From an uncultured Phascolarctobacterium sp. (GTDB taxonomy: Bacteria > Bacillota > Negativicutes > Acidaminococcales > Acidaminococcaceae): 64,000 nucleotides of DNA. Numbering within the stretch: position 1 is the stretch's first letter; the number at the start of each line of letters is the position of its first letter. The notes beneath the pieces are model-generated. The model saw nothing but the letters and a program-made list of their open reading frames with translations. It searched no databases and was not told where the DNA came from. Positions 46,300 through 53,746 of this stretch are shown piece by piece. Location: positions 5,377-69,376 of the forward strand of contig CAJKLD010000009.1 in the NCBI GenBank assembly GCA_905200645.1, given 5' to 3'. The translations under genes and the position numbers were made by a program.

Positions 46300-47097
46300 T
46301 TAATTTCTCTCCTTTTTCTTCTGCTCTGCTAAAGAAAATTCCTTAACCTCCGCATGTACGCTGGCCTCTTCAAAGGTTTCCATTTCTTTATAGGCTTTGA
46401 TACCTGCGTCCAGCAAAGTAAAGCACAGAGCCGCGCCCTCGCCTGCACCGTCGGGAATATTTAAGCGCAAGGGCGCAACTAAATTTAACTCCCTCAAAGC
46501 TTCCTCTGCGCCTTGTTCAGCACTTACATGACCCGCAAAGCAGTAATCCAAAACAGTCGGCGACAACTCTGCCGCCCTTTTAGCAGCTTTACAAGCTGCT
46601 ACGCCGTCCAACATTACGCCTACGCGCATGGCGGCAGCCTGCAAAATTCCGCCTGCCATAGCGGCACGCACCAATTGATCGTCTGCATCTGCCAGGCAGC
46701 CAAAGCCTAAAAGCTCTAAACCGTGCTCGTGGATAAGCTCCTGCACCAAAGCAGCGCCTTCCTCTAAAGCATCTGCCTCTGTTTCTGCAGTTACTAACAA
46801 CGCTTGAGTTTTAGCGTTGGTCTCCGCCGCCAACACATTCACCGGCCATTGGGCGTGCATAATTTTTTCCGCCTGCGCAGCCTCGGCAATAGAACACCAC
46901 ACTAAAATCTCCCGCTTAGGATAGGTTAAATCCACTTTATTATATTCTTTTTTGATGCCCGCATATTTGGCAGTCATGTGCTCCAGCTGCGCCAAGCTGC
47001 CCACTGGTTTAATCAAAGCGTCAAAGCGTGCCTGAGCCAGTTGAGAGCATTTTGCATCAGCAGGAATAATTTTTTGAATAATTTCTTCGATATGCAT
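46300..47097 (-). CDS. CobT-like paralogue lacking active-site motifs (ArsB-like candidate)
   Basis: The 265-residue protein is homologous to nicotinate-nucleotide:base phosphoribosyltransferase. The N-terminus ARFDALIKPVGSLAQLEHMT corresponds to CobT's KPPGSL motif. The C-terminus aligns from MRVGVMLDGVAACKAA through YCFAGHVSAEQGAEEALREL to GEGAALCFTLLDAGIKAYKE. It is about 70 residues shorter than CobT. It lacks the DHG-x-GVSA region and GEMGIGNTT (GFGCLADADDQ instead), and the catalytic Glu of LGEGTG is replaced in my alignment. Activity alone is unlikely. Sporomusa ArsAB is a CobT-like heterodimer with one active subunit, so a partner role to the intact CobT at 47886-48902 is a reasonable inference. 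Confidence 0.75.
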   Translation of the reverse strand: MHIEEIIQKIIPADAKCSQLAQARFDALIKPVGSLAQLEHMTAKYAGIKKEYNKVDLTYPKREILVWCSIAEAAQAEKIMHAQWPVNVLAAETNAKTQALLVTAETEADALEEGAALVQELIHEHGLELLGFGCLADADDQLVRAAMAGGILQAAAMRVGVMLDGVAACKAAKRAAELSPTVLDYCFAGHVSAEQGAEEALRELNLVAPLRLNIPDGAGEGAALCFTLLDAGIKAYKEMETFEEASVHAEVKEFSLAEQKKKERN

Positions 47098-47145
47098 TAG
47101 AATCTCCTCACATCTATTATACCTAAATCGCTTTTAACAAGCTAC

Positions 47146-47880
47146 TCAAATTATATATGTAGCCAGCATTAAATAAACTACAACGCCGCATTCCGTTAAA
47201 AAGCCGTAGGTGTCGCCGGTCAAGCCGCCCAGCTGGCCGCACAGAAACTGCGCAATGCCTTGGCAGATTAAAAATGTTCCTACAGCCGTATATAAACAAG
47301 GCAGACCGCAAAGGTATACCAAAGCAACACACAAAGCAAAGGCTATATAAGTATAGGCAGGCTTGGCATAAGCCGTAAACATGTGCCCGATACCGGTTTT
47401 ACGGGCGTATTTATAATTTACAATATAACTGACCATAAAGGTGCGCGTGCACACATACATAGCTACTAAAGCGTAAGTTAATTTTTGCGGCTCCAGCGTG
47501 GTGTAAGCCGCAGTCTTTAACAGCACCAGGCAGACCAGCGCAATTACAGCGTTAGAGCCTACGTGACTATCCTTCATAATTTCTAGCATCCGCTCTTTAT
47601 CGCGGGCGCTGAATACGCCGTCCGAAGTATCCATAAAACCGTCATACATCAGCGCGCCGATAATAATCAGTTCTGCCAGCACCAGCATTACCGCCCGCAT
47701 CAAAGCAGGCGTATGCAAATAGCATAAACCGTAATTTACCGCGCCCATAAAAATTCCCATCACTAAACCTACCAACGGAAAATATGGTACGCTGCGGCTG
47801 AAATCATCGTCATGCCATTCTGTGCGCTGAGAAAAACGCAGTCTGGTCAAAAATTCTAAACAGGTTATGAAATCTCGCAC
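47146..47880 (-). CDS. cobS: Adenosylcobinamide-GDP ribazoletransferase (cobalamin synthase)
   Basis: CobS is the integral membrane enzyme that joins the activated lower-ligand ribotide to adenosylcobinamide-GDP. The 244-residue protein starts with FITCLEFLTRLRFSQRTEWH, followed by a proline/glycine-rich first helix and the acidic motif MYDGFMDTSDGVFSARDKER, then MLEIMKDSHVGSNAVIALVC, the family's signatures. Several membrane segments follow. It sits 5 nt after cobT. Confidence 0.93.
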   Translation of the reverse strand: MRDFITCLEFLTRLRFSQRTEWHDDDFSRSVPYFPLVGLVMGIFMGAVNYGLCYLHTPALMRAVMLVLAELIIIGALMYDGFMDTSDGVFSARDKERMLEIMKDSHVGSNAVIALVCLVLLKTAAYTTLEPQKLTYALVAMYVCTRTFMVSYIVNYKYARKTGIGHMFTAYAKPAYTYIAFALCVALVYLCGLPCLYTAVGTFLICQGIAQFLCGQLGGLTGDTYGFLTECGVVVYLMLATYII

Positions 47881-47885
47881 TTTTT

Positions 47886-48902
47886 TCAGCTCCTGCTCAA
47901 AGTATTATAAACGTCCAACGCGCTTTGTAGTATGACAATCGCCAAGCTGGCTCCTGTTCCCTCGCCTAAGCGCAAGCCTGCGTCGACAATAGGCTGCAGC
48001 TGCATTAGCTCCAGCATAGCCTTAGCAGAAATATCGCTGCTTAAATGCGAACACAGCATATAATCGCGGCATGCGGGATATAATCCGTAAGCTAAAAGCG
48101 CCGCCGCCGTAGCATTCACGCCGTCCACCATTGTAGGCACGCGCCGACGTGCGCCGCCAATAATTACGCCGGCCAGTCCCGCGTGGTCGTAGCCGCCGAC
48201 CTTGCACAAAATATCCATAGCGTCGCCCTTGCGCGGTTGATTTTTTGCCAAACCGTCAATCACCACCTGACGCTTAATGCGCAACCGCTCGTCGTTAATG
48301 CCGCTGCCGCGACCAACCGTCAGCATAGGGTCCAAGCCCAAAAAAGCGCTGGCGATTGCCGCAGTAGAAGTTGTGTTGCCAATGCCCATTTCGCCGGTGT
48401 ACAGCAGATTGTAGCCCTTATCAATGCACATATCCGCCATTTTGATACCAACCTCAATGGCTGCCTCTGCCTGCTCTTTAGTCATGGCCGGGCCCTGTGT
48501 AAAATCGTTAGTACCCCAGGCAACTTTATGCTGATACACGTTATCTATATCGCTCAAATCAAAAGCCGTACCTACATCGCAGACATACACATCTGCTTTT
48601 GCGTGACGCGCCAAAACCGTAGCGCCCGCCGTACCGCGCTTATAGCCATTAATCATTTGGCGCGTTACCTCCTGCGGATAAGCGCTGACGCCGTATTTGG
48701 CAATACCGTGATCGCCGCACATTAAAAGCATGGCAGCCTTTAATTTTTGCGGCAATTCTTTGCCCGTCATAGCGGCAAATTGCTCTACCATTTCCTCCAG
48801 CTTGCCCAAATTGGTTCCCGGCTTATCTATTGTTTGCCAACCGCCGCGCACCTTAACCGCGGCAGCTTTATCCAACGCCGGAATAATTATCTGTTCCATC
48901 AC
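47886..48902 (-). CDS. cobT: Nicotinate-nucleotide:lower-ligand phosphoribosyltransferase (CobT, possible ArsA)
   Basis: CobT activates the lower-ligand base by transferring phosphoribose from nicotinate mononucleotide. The 338-residue protein retains GDHGIAKYGVSAYPQEVTRQ, GEMGIGNTTSTAAIASAF, the DHAGLAGVIIGGARRRVPTM region, SHLSSDISAKAMLELMQLQP and the catalytic LRLGEGTGASLA. Full length and apparently active. Whether the accepted base is a benzimidazole, a purine or a phenol cannot be read by eye. The second CobT-like gene downstream makes the ArsA alternative worth testing. Confidence 0.9.
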   Translation of the reverse strand: MMEQIIIPALDKAAAVKVRGGWQTIDKPGTNLGKLEEMVEQFAAMTGKELPQKLKAAMLLMCGDHGIAKYGVSAYPQEVTRQMINGYKRGTAGATVLARHAKADVYVCDVGTAFDLSDIDNVYQHKVAWGTNDFTQGPAMTKEQAEAAIEVGIKMADMCIDKGYNLLYTGEMGIGNTTSTAAIASAFLGLDPMLTVGRGSGINDERLRIKRQVVIDGLAKNQPRKGDAMDILCKVGGYDHAGLAGVIIGGARRRVPTMVDGVNATAAALLAYGLYPACRDYMLCSHLSSDISAKAMLELMQLQPIVDAGLRLGEGTGASLAIVILQSALDVYNTLSRS

Positions 48903-48911
48903 TTGTCTCCT

Positions 48912-49490
48912 TTATTCTTCATCTTCAAACTTAAACGCTAATTTTTTCATATCCACAGCCAGCCCGGCTACACACAAATATACATGGTCTGCTGCCGCTG
49001 CCACTCGCTGATTGACCCAGCCTGCCAAATCGCGATATTCTCTGGCCATTTGATTATCAGGCACAATACCGCTGCCTACCTCGTTGGACACAAACACCAC
49101 AATTTTGCCGCATCTGCGAGCAGCGTCCAGAAGCTTATCTATTTTTGCATAGACATATTCACAGCGACTCAAAAAATCACCTGTAGGCGCGTTTTTACCA
49201 TAGAATAAATTCGCCATATAAATTGTTAAACAGTCAAACAGTACGGCGCTCGTTGCTTCGCTCAATGCGGAAAATACCTTTTCTGCCGCATAAGGCGCTT
49301 CGTGATTAACCCAACGGCCGTCGTTGCGCCGTTCGCGGTGCAAACGCACACGCTCGGCCATTTCTTCATCCAAAATTTCTGCTGTGGCAATATAATCGCA
49401 CTTGGGAGAATAGTGCAGCACATAACGCTCAGCAAATTCACTTTTACCGCTGCGGGCGCCGCCCGTAACCATAATTATTTTTCCGGCCAT
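48912..49490 (-). CDS. cobU: Adenosylcobinamide kinase / adenosylcobinamide-phosphate guanylyltransferase
   Basis: CobU phosphorylates adenosylcobinamide and then attaches GMP. The product (192 residues from 49490, MAGKIIMVTGGARSGKSEFA) has the P-loop GGARSGKS, the guanylyl-acceptor His region RLHRERRNDGRWVNHE and LFDCLTIYMANLFYG. GGGAGG precedes this ATG. The longer frame to 49523 runs through a terminator hairpin and is rejected. First gene of the riboswitch-controlled cob operon. Confidence 0.93.
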   Translation of the reverse strand: MAGKIIMVTGGARSGKSEFAERYVLHYSPKCDYIATAEILDEEMAERVRLHRERRNDGRWVNHEAPYAAEKVFSALSEATSAVLFDCLTIYMANLFYGKNAPTGDFLSRCEYVYAKIDKLLDAARRCGKIVVFVSNEVGSGIVPDNQMAREYRDLAGWVNQRVAAAADHVYLCVAGLAVDMKKLAFKFEDEE

Positions 49491-49513
49491 TTTTCTGCCT
49501 CCCTTCGTAAAAA

Positions 49514-49538
49514 AGCCTCCCACTAGCGGCGGGAGGCT
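49514..49538 (-). terminator. Expression-platform terminator of the cobalamin riboswitch
   Basis: AGCCTCCC/GGGAGGCT arms are followed on the minus strand by CTTTTTTAC, just before the cobU ribosome site. Confidence 0.9.
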
Positions 49539-49574
49539 CCAAAAATATACTTTACCTATTTAATTGCGCACGAA

Positions 49575-49766
49575 AACCAGCCTATCTCCCGTAAGCCAAC
49601 GGTTTCGCAACAGGCAGGTCTCCTGGCTTAGCTTCATCACCCACAGCGCCTTCCCAACTTGCGTCAGTGACATATTGCCTGGGCTCCGCTTACAGTAGCG
49701 GGACTGCTCCGGATTCGCACCGGTATTCCCTTTTCAGCAATGAACTCAATCATCGCACCTGTCAAA
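49575..49766 (-). promoter_or_regulatory. Cobalamin riboswitch
   Basis: Minus-strand landmarks in order are GAAAAGGGAATACCGGTGCG, AATCCGGAGCAGTCCCGCTA, CTGTAAGCGGAG and the B12-box GCCAGGAGACCTGCCTGTTG. They match the consensus, and the element is followed by a terminator and cobU. It predicts repression of the entire cob operon by adenosylcobalamin. Confidence 0.96.
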
Positions 49767-49866
49767 AAATTTCCATTTAGATATATTCTACACAACTGCA
49801 GTTTTTCCTGCTGACAAAAGAAAAATAGCTATCGATTTCTTTAAAAACCATTTTCACATATAAAAA

Positions 49867-49892
49867 AGACCTGCACCTTGCGATGCAGGTCT
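49867..49892 (-). terminator. Terminator of the rpsB-tsf operon
   Basis: AGACCTGCA/TGCAGGTCT arms are followed on the minus strand by TTTTTTATATG, 15 nt past the tsf stop. Confidence 0.9.
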
Positions 49893-49906
49893 AGTTAGTT
49901 CAGCTA

Positions 49907-50788
49907 TCAGCCTTTAATTTGAGACATAACTTCAGCAGCGAAGTCTTCTTGTTTCTTTTCAATGCCTTCGCCCAGTTGGAAGCGGGCAAATGCCAATACT
50001 TCAGCATTGTTAGCTTTCAGCAGCTTAGCAATAGTTTGATCCGGGTCTTTAACGAACTCTTGGTCAACCAAGCATACTTCCTTGTAGTATTTGTTGATAC
50101 GGCCAAGAACCATTTTTTCGATAATTTTTTCCGGTTTGCCCTCGTTGCGAGCTTGTTCAGACAGAACTTCTTTCTCATGCTCCAGCTCAGCAGCAGGAAC
50201 TTGAGAACGCTCCAAATAAGAGGGGTTAGCAGCAGCAACCTGCATAGCAATATCTTTGCCCAGTTCTGCACTGCCGCCCTTCATCTCTACCAAAACGCCG
50301 ATTTTGCCGCCGCCATGAATGTAAGCAGCAACCAATCCTTCCGGAGCTTCGTACAGAGCGAAACGACGAACGGAAATCTTTTCGCCAATTTTAGCAACGC
50401 TGGCAGTTACCAAAGCGTCAACAGTTTGACCTTCGATTTCGGAAGCCAGCAGAGCTTCTATGTCGGCAGGTTTAATAGCAACGATATGGTTAGCAATCTT
50501 AGCAACCAATTCTTTGAAACCGTCGGTTTTAGCAACGAAGTCGGTTTCGCAGTTAATTTCTACAATGCAGCCAACTTTGCCGTCAGCGCTCAAAGCATAA
50601 CCAACAACGCCTTCGGCAGCAATGCGGCCAGCCTTTTTAGCAGCAGCAGCCAAGCCTTTTTCACGCAGGAAGTCAATAGCCTTGTCCATATCGCCTTCAA
50701 CAGCGGTCAAAGCTTTTTTGCAGTCCATCATACCTGCGCCGGTACGCTCGCGCAGTTCTTTAACTAATGCAGCAGTAATTTGAGCCAT
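49907..50788 (-). CDS. tsf: Translation elongation factor Ts
   Basis: EF-Ts is the guanine-nucleotide exchange factor of EF-Tu. The product from 50788 (MAQITAALVKELRERTGAGM, 293 residues) has MDCKKALTAVEGDMDKAIDF, EINCETDFVAKTDGFKEL and HGGGKIGVLVEMKG, all typical. GAGGAGGAA precedes this ATG; the ORF extension to 50809 does not fit. It lies after rpsB, the universal order. Confidence 0.97.
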   Translation of the reverse strand: MAQITAALVKELRERTGAGMMDCKKALTAVEGDMDKAIDFLREKGLAAAAKKAGRIAAEGVVGYALSADGKVGCIVEINCETDFVAKTDGFKELVAKIANHIVAIKPADIEALLASEIEGQTVDALVTASVAKIGEKISVRRFALYEAPEGLVAAYIHGGGKIGVLVEMKGGSAELGKDIAMQVAAANPSYLERSQVPAAELEHEKEVLSEQARNEGKPEKIIEKMVLGRINKYYKEVCLVDQEFVKDPDQTIAKLLKANNAEVLAFARFQLGEGIEKKQEDFAAEVMSQIKG

Positions 50789-50824
50789 GAGTAATTCCTC
50801 CTCACACAAAGTATTAAGTCTAAA

Positions 50825-51562
50825 TTATTCAGCGTCTTCAGCAACAGCTTCTTCAACTGCCGGAACTTCTTCGGTTTGCATGCCTTGACGGCCTTCCAAA
50901 ACTGCGTCAGCCATTTTGCCGGTCAACAGTTTTACAGCGCGGATAGCATCGTCGTTAGCGGGGATTACATGGTCAATTTCGTCAGGGTCGCAGTTGGTGT
51001 CAACAGTTGCAACAATAGGAATGTTCAGCTTGTGAGCTTCCAAAACAGCAATGTGTTCTTTGCGGGGGTCAACGATGAACATAGCGCCCGGCAGTTTTTT
51101 CATATCTTTAATGCCGCCTAAATATTTGGTCAGTTTTTCCATTTCATGTTTCAGGCCAATAACTTCTTTCTTAGGCAGAACATCGAAAGTGCCGTCAGCT
51201 TCCATAGCTTCCAGCTTGCGCAGACGAGCAATACGAGTTTGAATGGTTTTGAAGTTAGTCAGCATGCCACCCAACCAGCGTTCGTTAACATAGAACATGT
51301 TGCAGCGGAGAGCTTCTTCTTTCATAGCTTCTTGAGCTTGTTTTTTGGTACCAACGAACAGAATGTTTTCACCGGCAGCAGCAACCTCACGGATGAAGTT
51401 ATAAGCTTCGTCAACTTTTTTTACGGTTTTTTGCAGGTCAATGATATAGATACCATTGCGCTCGGTAAAAATGTAAGGAGCCATTTTAGGGTTCCAGCGA
51501 CGGGTTTGGTGACCAAAATGCACACCAGCTTCAAGTAATTGTTTCATAGAGATAATAGCCAT
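50825..51562 (-). CDS. rpsB: 30S ribosomal protein S2
   Basis: S2 sits on the small subunit and helps recruit S1. The product from 51562 (MAIISMKQLLEAGVHFGHQT, 245 residues) has RRWNPKMAPYIFTERNGIYI, FVGTKKQAQEA, NERWLGGMLTNFKTIQTRI and VDPRKEHIAVLEA. The start is preceded by AGGAGG. The acidic C-terminal tail is common in Firmicutes. Confidence 0.97.
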   Translation of the reverse strand: MAIISMKQLLEAGVHFGHQTRRWNPKMAPYIFTERNGIYIIDLQKTVKKVDEAYNFIREVAAAGENILFVGTKKQAQEAMKEEALRCNMFYVNERWLGGMLTNFKTIQTRIARLRKLEAMEADGTFDVLPKKEVIGLKHEMEKLTKYLGGIKDMKKLPGAMFIVDPRKEHIAVLEAHKLNIPIVATVDTNCDPDEIDHVIPANDDAIRAVKLLTGKMADAVLEGRQGMQTEEVPAVEEAVAEDAE

Positions 51563-51674
51563 TTTTTGTTTCCTCCTGTTTTTTCCTCCGCAGAGACGCA
51601 TTTTCATCCATAACTGCGCGGCTGACGCAGACAGCGGATGAATTATCCTGCGTGTGTATTTTTACACTCGAAAT

Positions 51675-51703
51675 ATTTTATCATAAAAAGTCCAGCAGCA
51701 CAA
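51675..51703 (-). promoter_or_regulatory. Promoter of rpsB-tsf
   Basis: The minus strand reads TTGTGC, 17 nt, TAAAAT with an extended TGA. The leader to rpsB is about 105 nt and holds a small CTGCG/CGCAG hairpin (51614-51630) that might bind S2; that last point is speculation. Confidence 0.6.
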
Positions 51704-51755
51704 GTAGTGCAACAGGATTTTTACTGCAAAAATGTATAATTTTTTACAAATCAAT

Positions 51756-52679
51756 TTACATAATATACCACAAATACGCGCCGTAGCAGCACAGCATCAG
51801 CGCGCCGCTCCAGCGGGCTAAACGCTCCTTCGGTAATACGCACAGCCATAAAAGCACGGCCGCGCCAATGGCAACGTAAGTATCAAACGTAAAGGCTTCG
51901 GCAAAAGGAATATCTACAATCAAACTGGATAAACCAACTACAAAAAGAATATTGAAAACATTGCTGCCGATAATGTTGCCGATAGCAATACCTGAATTGC
52001 CCATTCTGGCAGCCGTTACAGAAGTAAACAGCTCCGGCAGGCTTGTTCCCAAGGCTACAATGGTCAAACCAATAATGCGTTCGCTAAGGCCAACGTAAAC
52101 GGCAATGGCCGTTGCGGCGTTAACGGTAACCTCGCTGCCCGCAATAATTACTGCCAAACCGCCCAAGGTATATACAATGCACTTACCTATGCTCATGACA
52201 TCTAACGGATTCTCTTCACTGCCGCCGCTCATGGCCATTTTATAAAGATAAGCAAGATATAAAGCAAAAACGCCTATAAGCACTAATCCGTCGGCAAAAG
52301 AAATTACGCCGTCCCTGCCCTGATACAATAACAGTCCGGTAACGGCAACCACAAAGGGCGCTTCAATACGAGCCGTAGAGCGCGCCAAAATTAAAGGCGT
52401 AATTACTGCCGACAAGCCCAAAATAACCAAGATGTTCAAAATGTTGCTGCCCACAATGTTGCCAATAGTTATATCTGCACTGCCTTTTAGAGAAGCAGCA
52501 ATACTAACGGCTGCCTCCGGCGCGCTGGTTCCCATGGCCACAATAGTCAAACCGATTACCAGCTGCGAAATACCAAATTTAGCGGCAATATTGGCCGCAC
52601 CCTCCACAAACCAATCGGCGCCCTTACCTAAAAGCATAAAGCCCAACGCCAACAAAACCAACTGTAATAATATTTCCAT
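51756..52679 (-). CDS. CaCA-family cation antiporter (YrbG-like), candidate manganese exporter
   Basis: The 307-residue membrane protein has about ten hydrophobic segments. It carries the two inverted alpha-repeats of sodium/calcium exchangers: GTSAPEAAVSIAASLKGSAD with GNIVGSNILNIL, and GTSLPELFTSVTAARMGNSG with GNIIGSNVFNIL. Family members exchange Ca2+ or other cations for Na+ or H+. A yybP-ykoY manganese riboswitch directly upstream makes Mn2+ export a stronger hypothesis here than Ca2+. No further gene is in its transcript. Confidence 0.9.
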   Translation of the reverse strand: MEILLQLVLLALGFMLLGKGADWFVEGAANIAAKFGISQLVIGLTIVAMGTSAPEAAVSIAASLKGSADITIGNIVGSNILNILVILGLSAVITPLILARSTARIEAPFVVAVTGLLLYQGRDGVISFADGLVLIGVFALYLAYLYKMAMSGGSEENPLDVMSIGKCIVYTLGGLAVIIAGSEVTVNAATAIAVYVGLSERIIGLTIVALGTSLPELFTSVTAARMGNSGIAIGNIIGSNVFNILFVVGLSSLIVDIPFAEAFTFDTYVAIGAAVLLWLCVLPKERLARWSGALMLCCYGAYLWYIM

Positions 52680-52717
52680 CTTCTGCTCCCTCCTGCAAAA
52701 GCCGCCAACAAAAAAAA

Positions 52718-52755
52718 CGAGACTTTTGCTGCAAATAAATTACAACAAAGTCTCG
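52718..52755 (-). terminator. Expression-platform terminator of the manganese riboswitch
   Basis: CGAGACTTTTGCTG pairs with CAACAAAGTCTCG. The minus-strand flank is a run of eight T. Its left arm overlaps the aptamer's GCGAGACTT end, as needed for a ligand-controlled switch. Confidence 0.9.
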
Positions 52756-52842
52756 CTACTTACTTACACTACCGGATTGCCGCCGGGCAACCGTACTGAC
52801 GATGGTGTAAACACGCCCAAGCGCGCCAGCTACTCCCTTTAT
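52746..52842 (-). promoter_or_regulatory. yybP-ykoY manganese riboswitch
   Basis: The minus strand has AAAGGGAGTAGC, CATCGTCAGTACGG, TTGCCCGGCGGCAATCCGG and AGCGAGACTTTG, the conserved loops and end of this class, in correct order. Known members sense Mn2+ and switch on Mn2+ exporters. Identification by consensus recall, not by covariance search. Confidence 0.88.
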
Positions 52843-52848
52843 GATTTT

Positions 52849-52877
52849 AGTTTACTAGAAAGCAGCCGTGCTGTCAA
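52849..52877 (-). promoter_or_regulatory. Promoter of the riboswitch-CaCA unit
   Basis: The minus strand reads TTGACA, 17 nt, TAAACT, immediately upstream of the aptamer. Confidence 0.75.
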
Positions 52878-52938
52878 GCAAAAGCTGACCGATAGCTGTT
52901 AAATTTTTTTAGCATCTATTCATGTGAAACAAATGTAG

Positions 52939-53685
52939 CTAAATAGCTTTGAGAAAAACATATTCGGTCGCTGTGGAAAGCTCCGGCCGGAATCTATAAC
53001 CATAAACGTCAAATTTTTGCACCTGCTCCGGCTGTTGAATTTGCCTCTCCGCACACCAGCGTACCATACTTCCACGAGCCATTTTTGCTTCCGTGGCTTT
53101 TACTTTATAGCCGCCTCTTTTATCGGCGCAGCCAAAAATGCAAGTAACAAAACGCACATCAGCAGTTAAAAAATGCTCCACTGCCTTACTATATTCTTTG
53201 GATGCCAAATTTAAAATCACCTTATCCTCTGCCGCAAGCGCATCATACAGTCTGCATCCCCAAAATTGGTAAAGATTTTTGCTGCTTTCAACTGCCAGCT
53301 TGGCCTGCATTTCTAAACGATAAGGCGCAACGCCGTCATCAGCGCGCAGCAGGCCATAAAAGCCGGAAAGTATGCGCAGATTTTGGCAAAGATAAGCCCA
53401 CGCCTCCAGCTCCATTACGCGCGGTCCCATATGAGTATACTGCAAGCCCACATACGCCAGCACAGCAGGCGTCAAATTATTTTCCAAGTTCATATTTTTG
53501 ATGCGTGCAAAATTTTCCTCTGCCAAAGCAGCGTTACAGCCCCACAGCTTTTGCAGCTCCGTAAAGCTCATGCTTTGCATTTTCGCCAACAATATTTTTG
53601 TCCGCTCCAAAAACTGCGGTTTTAGGCAAGCGCAGTAATCCGTATCTACGCGCATTTGTTTAGCCGGAGAAATAATTATCTTCAT
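52939..53685 (-). CDS. yaaA: YaaA-family peroxide stress protein
   Basis: YaaA of E. coli lowers free iron and limits oxidative DNA damage. It is a DNA-binding fold of the DUF328 family. The 248-residue protein begins MKIIISPAKQMRVDTDYC and contains ALAYVGLQYTHMG-like AVLAYVGLQYTHMGPRVMEL, RILSGFYGLLRADDGVAPYR, LEMQAKL, NLASKEYSKAVEHFL and ATEAKMARGSMVRW. Length and motifs match. It stands between the CaCA exporter and the TRAP operon. Confidence 0.93.
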   Translation of the reverse strand: MKIIISPAKQMRVDTDYCACLKPQFLERTKILLAKMQSMSFTELQKLWGCNAALAEENFARIKNMNLENNLTPAVLAYVGLQYTHMGPRVMELEAWAYLCQNLRILSGFYGLLRADDGVAPYRLEMQAKLAVESSKNLYQFWGCRLYDALAAEDKVILNLASKEYSKAVEHFLTADVRFVTCIFGCADKRGGYKVKATEAKMARGSMVRWCAERQIQQPEQVQKFDVYGYRFRPELSTATEYVFLKAI

Positions 53686-53704
53686 AAATAGACTCCTTCA
53701 AAAA

Positions 53705-53732
53705 AGGCTGACCGCCGCAGCAGTCAGCCTTC
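53705..53732 (-). terminator. Terminator of the first TRAP operon
   Basis: AAGGCTGAC/GTCAGCCTT arms are followed on the minus strand by a run of T, 15 nt past the permease stop. Confidence 0.85.
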
Positions 53733-53746
53733 TGTTAGTAAATAAA

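Noticed and set aside
46300..47097. Degraded cobT pseudogene
   Set aside because: The frame is open throughout, well spaced in the operon, with clean start and stop. The missing motifs are replaced in frame, not broken by stops.
49919..50767. A 282-residue plus-strand frame opposite tsf
   Set aside because: Antisense shadow of a highly conserved gene with strong codon bias; no start signals.
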